In this document: piece after piece, positions 49,036-60,700 of the stretch
How positions within the stretch are numbered: the stretch's first letter is position 1
How the letters are laid out: every line of letters begins with the position of its first letter
Source: Brachionus plicatilis
Taxonomy: Eukaryota; Rotifera; Eurotatoria; Ploima; Brachionidae
DNA: 64,000 nucleotides
Assembly (NCBI GenBank): GCA_010279815.1
Contig: QEOQ01000303.1
Span: forward strand, 1,460,770 to 1,524,769
Direction of reading: 5' to 3'
Program-made: the position numbers and the translations under genes
Notes under the pieces: model-generated
Database searches by the model: none
Seen by the model: the letters and a program-made list of their open reading frames with translations, nothing else
What the model was told of the DNA's origin: nothing

Positions 49036-49232
49036 TTGACCAAAAATCTTTTCTCAACAAAAAAAAATTCACAACAAAATGAATTCGAAGCATATGATAG
49101 AAGCATACATAAGCAATTGATGTTCATTATTGCAAAATTAACCCAGCTTTTAACTTTATTTTATTTCTAGTTTAAATTATGAGTTTTTTGTATTATGAAA
49201 CACTTTTTCTTTTCTCTTTTTTCTAAATCAAA
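49036..49232. promoter_or_regulatory. Likely shared divergent promoter, 197 bp
   Basis: The start codons of DCUN1D (minus) and the LRAT-like gene (plus) face away from each other with only 197 bp between. Both promoters and 5' UTRs must fit here unless there are upstream untranslated exons. No TATA box or initiator can be picked out reliably in such A/T-rich sequence. A TTTATTTCTAG at about 49160 could be a 5'-UTR acceptor. Confidence 0.45.
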
Positions 49233-49790
49233 ATGAAATTTAGTCCTACTCTGAATATCGATCAAATAGAGAGCTCCTATTGCATTATTGATCAGACACA
49301 TTTTTTTGACTATGATCATGGTGATGAGAATGCAAGGCTGATGCATAACAAACAAGTTTTGAGCCACCTAATACCAGGAGACTTGATTGAATTGAAAAGA
49401 AAAATATATTCAAATTGGGCAATTTATATTGGAAAGTCGGCGGTTGTTCATTTTGAAAATGAAACACAACCTTCTGTAGTTGGAATGAATTTAAGTGGAA
49501 TTAATGGAGCAACTGTTGTAATTGATGATTACTGGAATGTGGCTAAAGAGGCGTATGCGTTCAGAAACAACCTTTGGGACAGAGTATTCAATCCTTTGCC
49601 AATTGAGCAAATTTTAACAAGGGCATTTTCAAAAGTTGGAACTACTAGATTTAGTTTTTTTTCAAGTAATTGCGAAAATTTTGCAAAATATTGCCGCTAT
49701 GGCATCGATTCAACAGACCAAGCTTTCAAATTAATTAGATTCGGAAATTTGATCACAAAAAATTTGAGAAATGTTTTAAACATGAGCTAA
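49233..49790 (+). CDS. LRAT/PLAAT (NlpC/P60-fold) acyltransferase-like protein, 185 aa
   Basis: The family comprises lecithin-retinol acyltransferase and the HRASLS/PLAAT phospholipase-acyltransferases, thiol enzymes with a circularly permuted NlpC/P60 fold. This intronless frame has the domain start in LIPGDLIELKRKIYSNWAIYI, then VVHF (His73), PIEQILTRAFSKVG and the nucleophile block SSNCENFAKYCRYG (Cys147). The first catalytic His (H23 in human PLAAT3, in RHWAIY) is Asn61 here. His73 and Cys147 are kept. An N-terminal extension of about 45 residues precedes the domain. There is no C-terminal membrane helix like that of PLAAT1-3, only a basic tail. The stop lies 143 bp before the next gene start. 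Fold assignment is firm; catalytic activity is doubtful. Confidence 0.85.
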   Translation: MKFSPTLNIDQIESSYCIIDQTHFFDYDHGDENARLMHNKQVLSHLIPGDLIELKRKIYSNWAIYIGKSAVVHFENETQPSVVGMNLSGINGATVVIDDYWNVAKEAYAFRNNLWDRVFNPLPIEQILTRAFSKVGTTRFSFFSSNCENFAKYCRYGIDSTDQAFKLIRFGNLITKNLRNVLNMS

Positions 49791-49933
49791 ATTGTCAAAA
49801 ATTATAAATTTTAAATCTAATAAATGTTTTTTTTTTTTAAATATCTCATTAGAAAATAATCTTAAATTGGTCTAGCCACCAATTAATTTTTTTAATTGAT
49901 TTTAAAAAGTTTTTTAAAATACAAAACTCTAAG

Positions 49934-50691
49934 ATGAAATTGATAAAAATATTGCCGGCTTTGAGACAAAGATGTGACCGAAAATTATCCAGTCTTTGTT
50001 TTACCGGCGTCCTATTCAACATTTAGAATTTATGAAGTATCCAGATCGAAGAAAAATGTACTGGGCTAGAAATTATTCTAGTTGGCCTCAGTTTAGCTCA
50101 TTCAGACCAAACAAAAATCACATGATCTTTTCTGAATGGGAAAGAAAAGGAAAAATTTTTCATCATGTCACCCAGAATGTTGATTCTTTGCTTGTTAAAG
50201 CGGGATGCTTGAGACTCACAGAAATTCATGGCACTTCTTACAAAGTTAAATGTATGGACTGTAACTTTAATTTGTCAAGAGACTCAATGCAGTTGTTGAT
50301 TAGAGAGCAAAATCCAAATTGGAATATTAGACAAAATGAATTGGCGCCTGACAATGATGTTCAATTGACTATGGAGGAAATAAGGGATTTTAAAACACCA
50401 ACATGTCCAAAATGCAAAAATGATCGTCTCAAGCCAGAAGTTGTTTTTTTCGGCGATGCTATTCCCAAGACAAAAATTGATGTGACAAAACAAAAATTGT
50501 CAGAATGTGATGGACTGTTATCCGTGGGAACTTCTTTAGAAGTTTTTTCAGCATTTAGAATCATATTACAAGCAGAAGAGTTAAAAATTCCGATCGGAAT
50601 TTTAAACATAGGTCAAACAAGAGCTGACAAAAAAGCTCATCTTAAGATTAATTCATTGTGCAGCAAGGTTTTATCACAAATTAAATTTTAA
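49934..50691 (+). CDS. SIRT4: SIRT4-like sirtuin with missing NAD-binding segment (damaged 5' part)
   Basis: SIRT4 is a mitochondrial NAD-dependent lipoamidase/deacylase. From 49993 one frame runs to the stop and holds YRRPIQHLEF, YWARNYSSWPQFSSF, VTQNVDSL, IHG with the catalytic His, zinc cysteines in CMDC and CPKC, VVFFGD, VGTSLEVFSAF and ILNIG. The order and text match SIRT4. The Rossmann motif GAGxST...GIPDYR, which must precede YRRPIQH, is absent. Just upstream, in another frame from ATG 49934, lies a basic mitochondrial-presequence-like peptide ending LCFTG, which could be the start of the TGAG motif. So about 25-30 codons seem to be deleted with a frame change. No exon for them exists in the 143 bp before or elsewhere nearby. 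It is a recent pseudogene, an assembly deletion, or a shortened paralogue. Confidence 0.75.
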
Positions 50692-51699
50692 TTTTGTTTT
50701 TTTGCTAATTACAAATATGTCTGACGCTTTTTTAGTCTAATTAATTTAAATAAACAATTTTCTATATGCTGCCCTTGCTTTAAATTCTACTTGCTCTCTC
50801 TAAGTTTCATTTATTGTCAGGTGTGTCATCTGTTTATAATTATTTATTAAATTTTATTAAAATGTAATTTTGAGATTTTATTGTAGGATAAAAAATTTGG
50901 TGCCATTAATAGTATATAAAGTTCTCGAAAATTTAAAGGCGAACTATAAAAAAAATAATAATAAATATTTGATTCTTTTAAATGCAAAATTTTGATTGTT
51001 GCTCAGAATGTCAAGTAAATGAGTGGACATTCCAAGAACAATCAAAGTTTTGCGTCTAAGCTCAACTCATTTTCTAATCAGTGAAAAAATATTTTATCAC
51101 CAAATGGTCGAATTCAAATGAGAAATTAATTCAAAAAGTATTGTGAATTTCAACAAACCCTCATAGAGATTTTAAATGATAATGTTTTTTTCAATTTTGT
51201 TATTTTAAATATAGAAATTTTAGTTTCATTAGGTTCAAAAGTTCGGCAGAAAGTATCAACAAAGTAGGTGAGGGGGAAGTCAAACAAAAATTTATCTAAA
51301 ATTTTTAAAATCTGTTCAAGTACCAACAGAATATATTTTCAGCGTTTGCAGTCTTATCAAAAATAAGAAAAGTAATTCCTAGTATTTAATTCATAGAAAA
51401 TATCTAATTTTAAATTTTTAATTTATTTTCTAAAAATTATTCTTTTATTCAAGCAAATTTTTAATTTTTAATAGTAAAATGATTTAATTTGATTGCTTAT
51501 ATTCATGACGCAAATATTGAAGGGAATATCATTTTTAAATTTCAGAATATAAAGAACTGTTCATTGAATTTTTTATATTTATTTAACTTTAAATATTTAG
51601 ATCGTAAATTTAGAATGAAAAATTCAGAATAAATATAAATAGTCTAGATATTTAATTATACCTCAATATCATTGTTATCAATTATAATGAATTTTAAAT
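50692..51699. other. Intergenic, with one hairpin
   Basis: An imperfect inverted repeat at about 50983-51053 (GCAAAATTTTGATTGTT with its inverse, and GAATGTC facing GACATTC) could form a stem-loop. No gene is seen otherwise. Confidence 0.4.
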
Positions 51700-52545
51700 A
51701 TCATTATAATTGATTTTATCTTACATGCCTATCTCCGTTCTCAGTTGCTTAGCCAAATGGCTCGAAAAAATTGTAAATCAAAAGATTCAAGATTGGGAAG
51801 AAAACTCAAAAATTCTACCAACCTGTCAGTCTGGCTTCAGAAAATCCAAAAGCACCCAGGATCAAATATTGAGATTAAACCAATCAATAACAGATGGATT
51901 CAACCACAATCAACTAACAGGAGCTATCTTCTTCGATCTTGAGAAAGCCTTTGACAAAACATCACACAATGGTATAATTGCAAAATTAAAAGAACACAAT
52001 CTTCATAGAATATTTTCCGATGGGTTGAAAACTTTCTCACAAACCGCTCTTTCAGAGTCAGCTACAATGGCCAAAATTCAAAAAATAAGTCTATTAAATG
52101 TGGAGTCCCTCAAGGAAGTTACCATTTTCCCCTACCATTTTCATTCTGTTTTTTAGCGATATAGCTAATAGTATTCCTCCTGAAGTTAAAATAGCCTTGT
52201 TCGCAGATGACCTTTGTATCTGGGCATCCAGGACCAGTAAAAGGGAAATTCAAATAATTCTTCAAAAGACAGTGAATAGAATCACTGAGTACTGCAAAAA
52301 ATAGGGATTTAAAATTAACGAAAAGAAAACTTACTACACTACATTTACCTTCGAAAAAATTATGAGAAAAGATATTGAATGAAAATAAAAATTGGCAACT
52401 CACATATTCCTCTTGACCCAAATCCAACATTCCTTGGTATTAAAATAGATCCCAAAATCAACTACAAAGAACATTTGAAAATTATCAATTCAAAACAAAT
52501 TTCTAAAATAAACCTGATCAGAAAAATTAAATTTAAAAAATAATT
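51700..52545 (+). pseudogene. LINE reverse transcriptase remnant (motifs 1-7)
   Basis: The frame at 51710-52156 gives SYMPISVLSCLAKWLEKIVN, CQSGFRKSKSTQDQILRL and GAIFFDLEKAFDKTSHNGI, the fingers and motif A of a non-LTR RT. A frameshift near 52090 leads to SDIANSIPPEVKIALFADDLCIWAS (motif C) and ITEYCKK, then after a stop GFKINEKKT, and in a later frame PTFLGIKIDPKINYKEHL. The text is jockey/CR1-like. Both ends are truncated, with several frame breaks and stops. Confidence 0.85.
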
Positions 52546-52774
52546 TCCTAAATTATTTTTTAAATAAAATTAAAAAAAATCAAACTTTCTTTAAAAATTG
52601 AATTGATTTTCTCTTAAAGCCACTTAAACTTTTCTACAATCCTCTACTTTATCAACGATTCTAAAGTAAATCTGTTTTCGTTTCGTAAATTACTTTTTGA
52701 AGCTTACCTTGCCAAATTTATATTGAGTTATTTGTAGTCATAACGTATAGACTTGTTTATCAAATGAACAACTA

Positions 52775-53110
52775 CTGAAAGAAGAAAAAATGGACATCTT
52801 AGCATTAATAATTCAAAGATGTCAACTAACTTATGTCGGTAATTGTTTAAGAAAGCACAATGAAGAGAAAAATGGAATGGATTAACGTGAGTTAATTCAC
52901 GACTTTGTTTTGTATAAGCCAGAGGAAGGCCATCGTCCCAAGAAGAAGGGAAAAGCACGTTTATTTTGCGGAGATTACGTCGCGCGACTGATTAATGACG
53001 AAACGTCACCGACAACCGATTAGATCAGGACAGTTACAAGAAACAGAAATGTTTGGCGAAACAGCATTATTGTCATGTGTAAACCCAAATTGTTTACAGT
53101 CGATTGATGA
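52775..53110 (+). pseudogene. LINE ORF2 C-terminal remnant
   Basis: Plus-strand text reads QRCQLTYVGNCLRKHNEEKN, a stop, then HDFVLYKPEEGHRPKKKGKA and, after ARLINDE, a NRNVWRNSI-like end. This is the order R-x-LxfLGHxLR, a basic RRxGRP stretch and DRxxWR found at the C-terminus of many LINE polyproteins. It is degenerate and lacks the RT. Confidence 0.55.
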
Positions 53111-53589
53111 TGATGATTATTTTTCAAGGTATCAAAAATTTTTAATGGACCATTTTTATTTTTTTAATAGTTTTATTTACTTGTTATTATCAGACTTAGG
53201 TATCAAAAAAAAGAAAAGAAAATTTAGCCTTTGAAATACTTTAAGCATTTATGTTTGATTTAAAATAAAAAATAAATGTTTTGTGTAAAAATTTTTTTTG
53301 ATTTTTTAGAGCCATTTTTTTTTTTAAAAGTTATTTTTATTTAAAAATTAATTTAAAAAGGCTTCGAGCTAACATTCGAAAAGAGCGCATACTGCACATT
53401 CGAAGTGAAGCTCCTTCTGCCCAGTAAAAAAAAAAAACAATAATAAAAACAAACAAACATGTTTTAAATTACATCATTAAAAATAAATTTTTTCTTTTTT
53501 TAAAAAGAAACATTAACAACTTAATTTAAAATATTTTGTTTATTTTTTGAACTTACAGGTATTTCTCGCTTTTTTTTTTGCTTGTTTTG
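53111..53589. other. A/T-rich spacer, no gene seen
   Basis: A short GC-richer patch at 53360-53426 (CTTCGAGCT...GAAGCTCC) could form a weak stem but fits no RNA gene I know. Confidence 0.35.
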
Positions 53590-53885
53590 TGACAGGTTCG
53601 AAATTTTCTTGGACGTCAATTAAACTTTTCGTAGTTCTGGTTATTGTGCTTACCTTTTTTTTGTTTTTTCCTAAAGGCACATCTTTAGCATTTGGATGCC
53701 ATTCCAGGCCTTTATCATGACATGCTAATACAACAATATGTTTGCATATATAATTTTTTCGCCACCATCTACATGAACTTTCTTTTAAATTTTCATGATT
53801 TAATTCAATAGATTTTTATAGAATTTCTATATCTTGGTGTTTATATTCCCTATGCCAAACTCTTGTCCAATCGTAAAGTGTTCTT
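53590..53885 (-). pseudogene. SWIM-type zinc-finger fragment
   Basis: On the minus strand a frame reads TLYDWTRVWHREYKHQDIEI, one in-frame stop, then ESSCRWWRKNYICKHIVVLA and a lysine-rich tail. The spacing C-x8-C-x-H with hydrophobic residues after KH is a SWIM zinc finger (usually CxCx(n)CxH; here the first Cys pair reduces to one Cys after SS). SWIM domains are common in MULE transposases and domesticated derivatives. No start codon or upstream exon was found. It is either a transposon remnant or an exon of an unrecognised gene. Confidence 0.45.
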
Positions 53886-54180
53886 TCTTTTTATAATTAG
53901 TGACTTATATTTTTTTGATATCAACTGTTAGTTATTTAAAATACCTAATTAATATAATTTGGTACCAAGAATCAGAAATCAATTTATTTTTTAAATTGAG
54001 CCATTAAAAAAATGACACCTTTTTTGACAAATTAAAAATATATGTTAAAAATTAATTAAAAAAATATAAACCATATTAAATTTTGAAATAACTAAGATAA
54101 AAAATATTTGCTTAATTTTTATTTGATTTACGTTAAAGTATAAAGAATCTTTTTAGTTTCTTATTTGATTCTAATATTAT

Positions 54181-54734
54181 TTATTTATTTATTTAATATA
54201 TAATTTAGAGGGAATAGTTCCTCTTGGCAGCTCCGAACGGCGTAGTGCCTTCTTTTCAGCCAGCCTGTTAGGAATATTTTGTAATTAATTATTATTATTA
54301 TCATTAATTTCAGCCTCTTAGACAATTTAAAATTGAATAGAAAAAAAAAAAAAAAATTTTAAGTTAAGTTACATTGAAGACTTTGAGTAAAAGATTTAAA
54401 TTTATCATTGTAGCTTGTCAAAAACTGTTCTGAATTTTTGTTGTGATTCATTTGGTCTTTTAGAAAGGTAATCGTGGATTTCTTTTGCGATAAATTCATG
54501 TTGAGCTCTCGTTTTCATAAATTTAATGAATAGTTGGTTTGATCTGTCTTCTATTTTATCAATTTTAAGTACTTTATGCATAGTATTAATGCTTGTTTTA
54601 AGAGGAAAAAATTTTATAATTCTTAGAATCCTGTTTTGCATTTTTTGTAGTTTAAGCTTTATTTTTTCTGTTCCTGAATTTAAAATAACGCCACTCGAAA
54701 CCGCCCTGGAGTTAAACTCCAAATTATTTTTCAA
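54181..54734 (-). pseudogene. LINE ORF2 C-terminus plus 3' tail
   Basis: The minus-strand frame 54734-54405 contains KLQKMQNRILRIIKFFPLKT and KVLKIDKIEDRSNQLFIKF, a typical post-RT C-terminal domain of LINE polyproteins. Downstream on the same strand, 54280-54208 carries a diverged version of the conserved tail block seen at 32575-32665, followed by AAATAAATAAAT. So coding end and 3' tail are in the expected order, a 5'-truncated LINE copy. It links the tail family to a coding LINE. Confidence 0.75.
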
Positions 54735-57709
54735 ATAAAATAAATAAATTTTTAGTTTCTTATTTGATTCTAATATTAGTTGTTAATTTATTATTTTTGT
54801 ATTTTCCTGTGATAAAAATGATTTCAATGTAAATATTTTGATTAAAAAATTACTAAAAAATTTTTCTGTTTAATTTTTGTATAATTAAAATATTTATTAA
54901 AAATAAAAATAAAATTTTGTGCGAAAATGATTTAAAATCTGTCGATTAACTTTTTGTGAAGCATTAAAAATTAGCTATCGAATTAAACTTTAATTCAGGA
55001 AGCTTAAGAAGGACTTATCTAATACACTGTCCAAACGCATTGTCAAACTAAATTATACAGCAAAACAAATTTCAAAGCGATGAGTCAATGAATCAAGATT
55101 AAAAGATTGTGGTGGCTAGGACATGTACTTAGAATTAAAGGAGCACGTATACTAAATAGAATCAATTGAATGGACATGGCAAGCTTGACGGTAGTTTGTA
55201 GATTTGTGAAAATTAAATAAACCATTAGTGTCTATTCTTAGTAAATGGCTATGAGATTGTAAAACTCATAAAAAAAGTAAAATTTTTCATCAAGCATCAA
55301 TGAGAGCATAGTTTAAATTAAATGCATTTTTTAATACAACCGATTTTTGAATTTGGAAAACTTTGATTGAAAAAATGTACCTTGCAAGAATTGATAAACA
55401 CTTGATATAGTTTAAACATTGACGATGGCAAGGTTTAGCATCAATCTACCATTTGAATGATTTTAAAAGAATTTCTAATTGAATCAATGATTTAAAAAGT
55501 CAGACTTTCACTGATCGCCATGCATCTTTATACATCTATAGATAAACAAAATTAGAAAAAGGAGAAAAAATCAAACAGATTTAGAATTGACCAAATGTAT
55601 CCAAATGATGAAAAGAAAATTTAATAATTTTTTTCCAAAAAAAAAAATTAAATTTATATTTTTCTGCAATTAAATTTAGAACTTAAATTAATTAATTTCT
55701 ATTTGATTCAAAATATTTTTGTGCCCAAATGATTTCCTAATTAAGGTTGCATGCGAAAAATTTGAAGTAACTAGAATTATTAGTACAATCAAACTAACAA
55801 GTTAGCTTTAAATTAAGCTAATGTCACACCAAATCAATATAATGACTTTTTTTTTTTTTTAATTGTTTATTTTTTATTTAAATATAATTTAAGTAATGAA
55901 ACTCCTTTAGCTATTGTTCATATATTAAAAGAAAGTGAAACAAATATAAGGTATTACAAAATTGGGTACACAATATTTAAAAAACATATAGTAAAATGGG
56001 AATACTAAGAAAGGGACTCATAACTAAGTGGTTTTTGTATTCAATCTGAACCGAAAAAGTTTCAATGGTTTGCTTAGTGAAAATTTCATCAATAAATAAA
56101 TAATTAAGTTTGATTTTATGCCGTTGACAAAAAAATCAATTTAAAATCTTGAATTTGAGAATTTTTTTTCTATATCATTATTTTTTTTTAATAAGCTAAA
56201 ACCTCGAAATAGGTGCTATCGATTAATAATATCACATTGAAAATCAATATTTTTGAACATTACATAATTTATGCTTGTTGACTAAACGGAATTTATCTCA
56301 AAGTTTCAGATAAAATTAGTTTTTTTAATGAGAAATTTTTTCATGGCTCCTTGTTTAAAAAATTTTGAAATTTCTTTTAAAAATCAATTTTATACATTTT
56401 AAAATATTATAATAATAAAATTGTTAGTAAATTTTAATAAACATGCTAATTTAGCTACGTATTACATAACAGCTTAATAAGCTTTCATAAAAATTAAAAT
56501 AAATTCTTACCTGAACATAAAATTTTGTCAAAGTAAATATTAACTCTAATGGAAGAAATAATAATTTTGAATCAAAATAGTGACGTTTTCAAAACATTTT
56601 ATTGTTTTCACTTAGTCTGTCTTGCATATTTTATTTCATTGACGACAGTGTTGAGCACATACTTTTCTTTTTGTTATCTTACTTGGAAAAATTTTAAAAA
56701 CGACTTGATTTTAACATGATTAGTTGAAATAATCGTTGAAATAATAACAATAAAACATATTACTAATTTAAATTACAATTCTAGATTCTAAATTTATCTC
56801 AACTTTTTGCCATTAGAATTATTTTAGATTAAAAGTTGAAAAAATTGGCATTCTATTCAAATATCGCAAAAAAAATTAAAATTGATTACTATGAAATGGG
56901 ACAATTTAAAACGAAATATTCTAAATTTTATCGTAAGTTATTGGTTATCATTATTTTATTGAATTCACTACAAAAGAACAGAACAAAATGATAAAAATCA
57001 AAAAACTTCAAGGAGTAAATGATTAGTTCATTAAATTCAACACAATGCAATAAGCATTTTTACATCGATTTATAAAGTTGGATAATTATCTTCAAAGAGT
57101 CCACTCAATGTCAATGAAATCATGAAAAGAGCAGCATGTATCTTTATTAAATAATAAGATTTCTTTATGTTCACTTTATGATTACCTGGCTTAATTATTA
57201 TGTACTTTATGTAGTTTTTAAAAAGTGAAACAAAATACTAGGAACGCTAGCAGATTGGAACATTTGGCATTCTCTAGATTGGCATTAAAAATGATTGACG
57301 CTCATCCCTGACTTTTACTGGGCTTATTGATAAAATAGCAAAAAGAATCAATGTTCAAAATTCACTTATTCACATTTAGTAAAAAAAGAATTATTTTCCT
57401 ATTAAATTCGAAGATTTTTATCAGAATATAATAAATAATGCAGCAACAGCTCACTGCGTTCACAAAATTAGTTTTTAACTTCAAAAATGTGCTTCTTGTT
57501 CTGTTAATTTGTATTACACAAAACCTTAATATTGTGAAATCAAAAAATATTTCTCAACGAGAAAATTATTAATTAAAAAATATTTAATTTGAAAATTTTG
57601 TAATAATTTGATTTGTGTTTAATCAAAAAAACAAATTCTACCTTTGAAAATTTCATTAAAGCTCTGATCATAATTATTGGAATAAAATGAATAAAATTTT
57701 TTGTTACAG
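54735..57709. other. LINE fragment and long gap before the flippase exons
   Basis: At about 55080-55190 the + strand reads IKIKRLWWLGHVLRIKGARI, a stop, then MDMAS, a LINE C-terminal LGHVLR block. From 55200 to 57430 there is no supportable feature. At 57438 an ATG starts MQQQLTAFTKL followed by GTTTTT, which keeps phase with the first flippase exon and is a candidate first exon (weak). Confidence 0.45.
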
Positions 57710-60700
57710 AGAAAAAAGATCGGCAAAAGCAAGCCAGAAAATAGAAAAATATTTGTAAATTTCAGTGGATCAGAGCCGGAAGTTTTATTAGATAATGATT
57801 TTAAGAAAAAAAGAAAAGACAATTTCATAAAGACATCCAAAGTAATTTAAATAAATGTCCCATTTATTCTAATTAATTTGCTTACATTTTTTTAAGTATA
57901 CAATTTGGAATTTTATACCGAAAAATCTTTTTGAACAGTTTCGTCGCATAGCTTACTTTTACTTTTTAGTCAACATTATTGTGATCGTAATCAGAAACAC
58001 AAGCCTTTTTGATTAAAAAATTTTATTCTTTTCAAAAAGTTTGCTATTCCAGATCCGCCATCAAGTCCTTATACAAGCATTATTCCATTAGCAATTGTGG
58101 TCTTTGTAACTGCTGTTAAACAAGTTTGTGATCTTAATCTAAATAATCCTGATTTTTTTTCAAACAAAATTTATTCCAAGGCTTATGAAGATTTTTTGCG
58201 GCACAGAGAAGACCGTAAAATAAACGAAAGCCCTACTCGTGTGCTCAAAGACGGAACATTTAAAGAAACAAAATGGAAAAATGTTAAAGTTGGAGATGTC
58301 CTAGAAATTACTACCGGGAGCATGTTTCCTTGTGATATGCTGTTGTTAAATTCTGATGCCGATGATGATGTTTGCTACATAACAACTGCAAACTTAGATG
58401 GCGAGACAAATTTAAAAGAAAAAAGCAGGCCAAAAAATTTAGTTGATCTTGATTCAGAAGAAAAATTGTCAAATTTTAAAGCAACCATTTTGTGCGATCA
58501 TCCTAATACTAATCTTTATCAGTTTAAAGGTAAATTATTAATTGAAAAAACTGAGTTTCCGATAACAAATGAAAATATTTTGCTACGTGGATCGTGCCTT
58601 AAAATATCTCCTAAAATTTATGGTTGTGCTATTTATACTGGTTTTGACACTAAAGTAATGCTTAATTCAAAGCTCAAGTCAAATAAATTATCTTGCATTG
58701 AAAAGTTAGATTTTATAATTTGCATTGAAGAAAAATGTGTATTTTTTTTTTTGTTTTTTTCAGAAAATTAAATGCGTTCATTCTCGTTTTTTTAGCAGTT
58801 TTGGCAGTTCTTACTTTTTTGTGCTACGGATTATCTTTTATCTATCAGGATTTATATCAAATTCATTGGTACCTAAAAGGAACTGAGCCTTTATATTTCA
58901 ATGTAAGCTTTTGAACCTAAAATTGATTCAATCTTATTTTAATCTTATGATTTAACAGGAAAATAGAAACCTATACAATTTTATCTTTCTTATATACTTC
59001 ATGAATTTACTCAACTATATAGTGCCATTGTCATTATACGTTACTGTAGAAATGCAAAGATTTTTCGGGTCAAAATTTATAGAATGGGATTTGAAGTAAA
59101 TAAAAGTTCCAATTTAAAAATTTATTTTAAAATTTAAAATATTCGTCAAAGATTGTACGACGAAGAGACAGATAAACCAGCAAAGGCAAACACTAGTGAT
59201 TTAAATGAAGATTTGGGTCAAATTGAGTATCTATTTTCAGATAAAACTGGAACCTTAACAAAAAATGAAATGGTTTTCAAGCAATTCTCTATAAACGATG
59301 AAGTTTTCGAAGAGAAATTAGGTGAATTGTATCAGATCAATAAAAAGAACAGTGAAGATATTAGAGTAATTTTTTTGAAAAATTTATACATTTTTTTTAG
59401 ATGTTTTATTTTTCTCGATAATTTAAAAATTTAATAAAAAAAACTTCTCTAAAACTTTGCAAAACATCTAATTTGGTTTTTGGAAAATGGATTGAGCACT
59501 AATTGGTATTGTGAAATTCAAATACAAATTGAACAAAAATTCTTCCTTTTTTGACGAATTAAAATTAAAGTAAATAAAATATACTTAAAAAAATACTGCA
59601 ACATACTTTCTTCGAACTTTATAGAAAAAATTCCTCATATTTTAATTAGAAAAAAATAAAATATCAATAAGATTTAAATTTATTATTGGTTTAACTTAAA
59701 AAAAAAGAAAATAATGATTTTACTTAGGCAATAAAGGTACAACTAAGTATGTTGCACTTTGTTGCAGTATTTTTTTAAGTATATTTTATTTACTCTAATT
59801 TTAATTCGTCAAAAAATGAAGAATTTTTGTTCAATTTGTATTTGAATTTCACAATACTGCACGAATTGGACTTGAATTTTTTCATAAATTTTTTAAAAAT
59901 ACAAATTCTTAGTGTGCCACCTTTTATGAATATTACCAAGTAGGTTTTTACAAAAAAAATTAGATTTTGTTTTGGCTTCTGCAGTATTTTGTTCGATTTA
60001 ACATGGTAAAAATAATTATTAAGTTAAAAAAAATTTATTTCACTTAAATTTCAAAATTTTCAGTAATCTCTTCCACCATAGTTAAGTTTATTTCATTAAA
60101 TTCAGCTCTAAAATGAAAACCATCAATATTTGACAAATTGAAGTTTCAGATCAAATTATAATATCAAAACGATCATTCAAAATTTTAAAACTTAACCAAC
60201 TTAATGAACATAAAAGATATAATTGAAATAAAACTGGGACTAAAGTATGGTGGGGCTATGGCATTACCCAGGCGTAATTTGCAAGGTTTAACGGTATTTT
60301 TTTTTGTAGCAGTTTTAGGAGTAGTGTTTTAAAAATAATAAAATAAAAAAAAATCACATCAAAATAAGATTATTCACTTGGTTTTACACTTGGCTGATTT
60401 TTTATCCCAAATAATTAAGTAATTTTTTAAGTCAAAATTAATATAGCAGTTGTGGGGCGAGTCGTTTATGAAATTGAATTTTTACGGTTTCATGTAGTCA
60501 TGATCGAGCCCGCATGAATTTTTTTCCGACAGGAAAGAATAAAAAAATTTCGTTAATATCATCATTTATGGCTTTTGCAGGCCTTTTTTTACATTGAAAC
60601 TAATGATGAAATCAAATTTTTTTCATAAGAAAATTGAAACATGAATAAAAAATTATTCTGAATAAATTGTTCGAATAAAATTTCATTCAAATATGAAATT

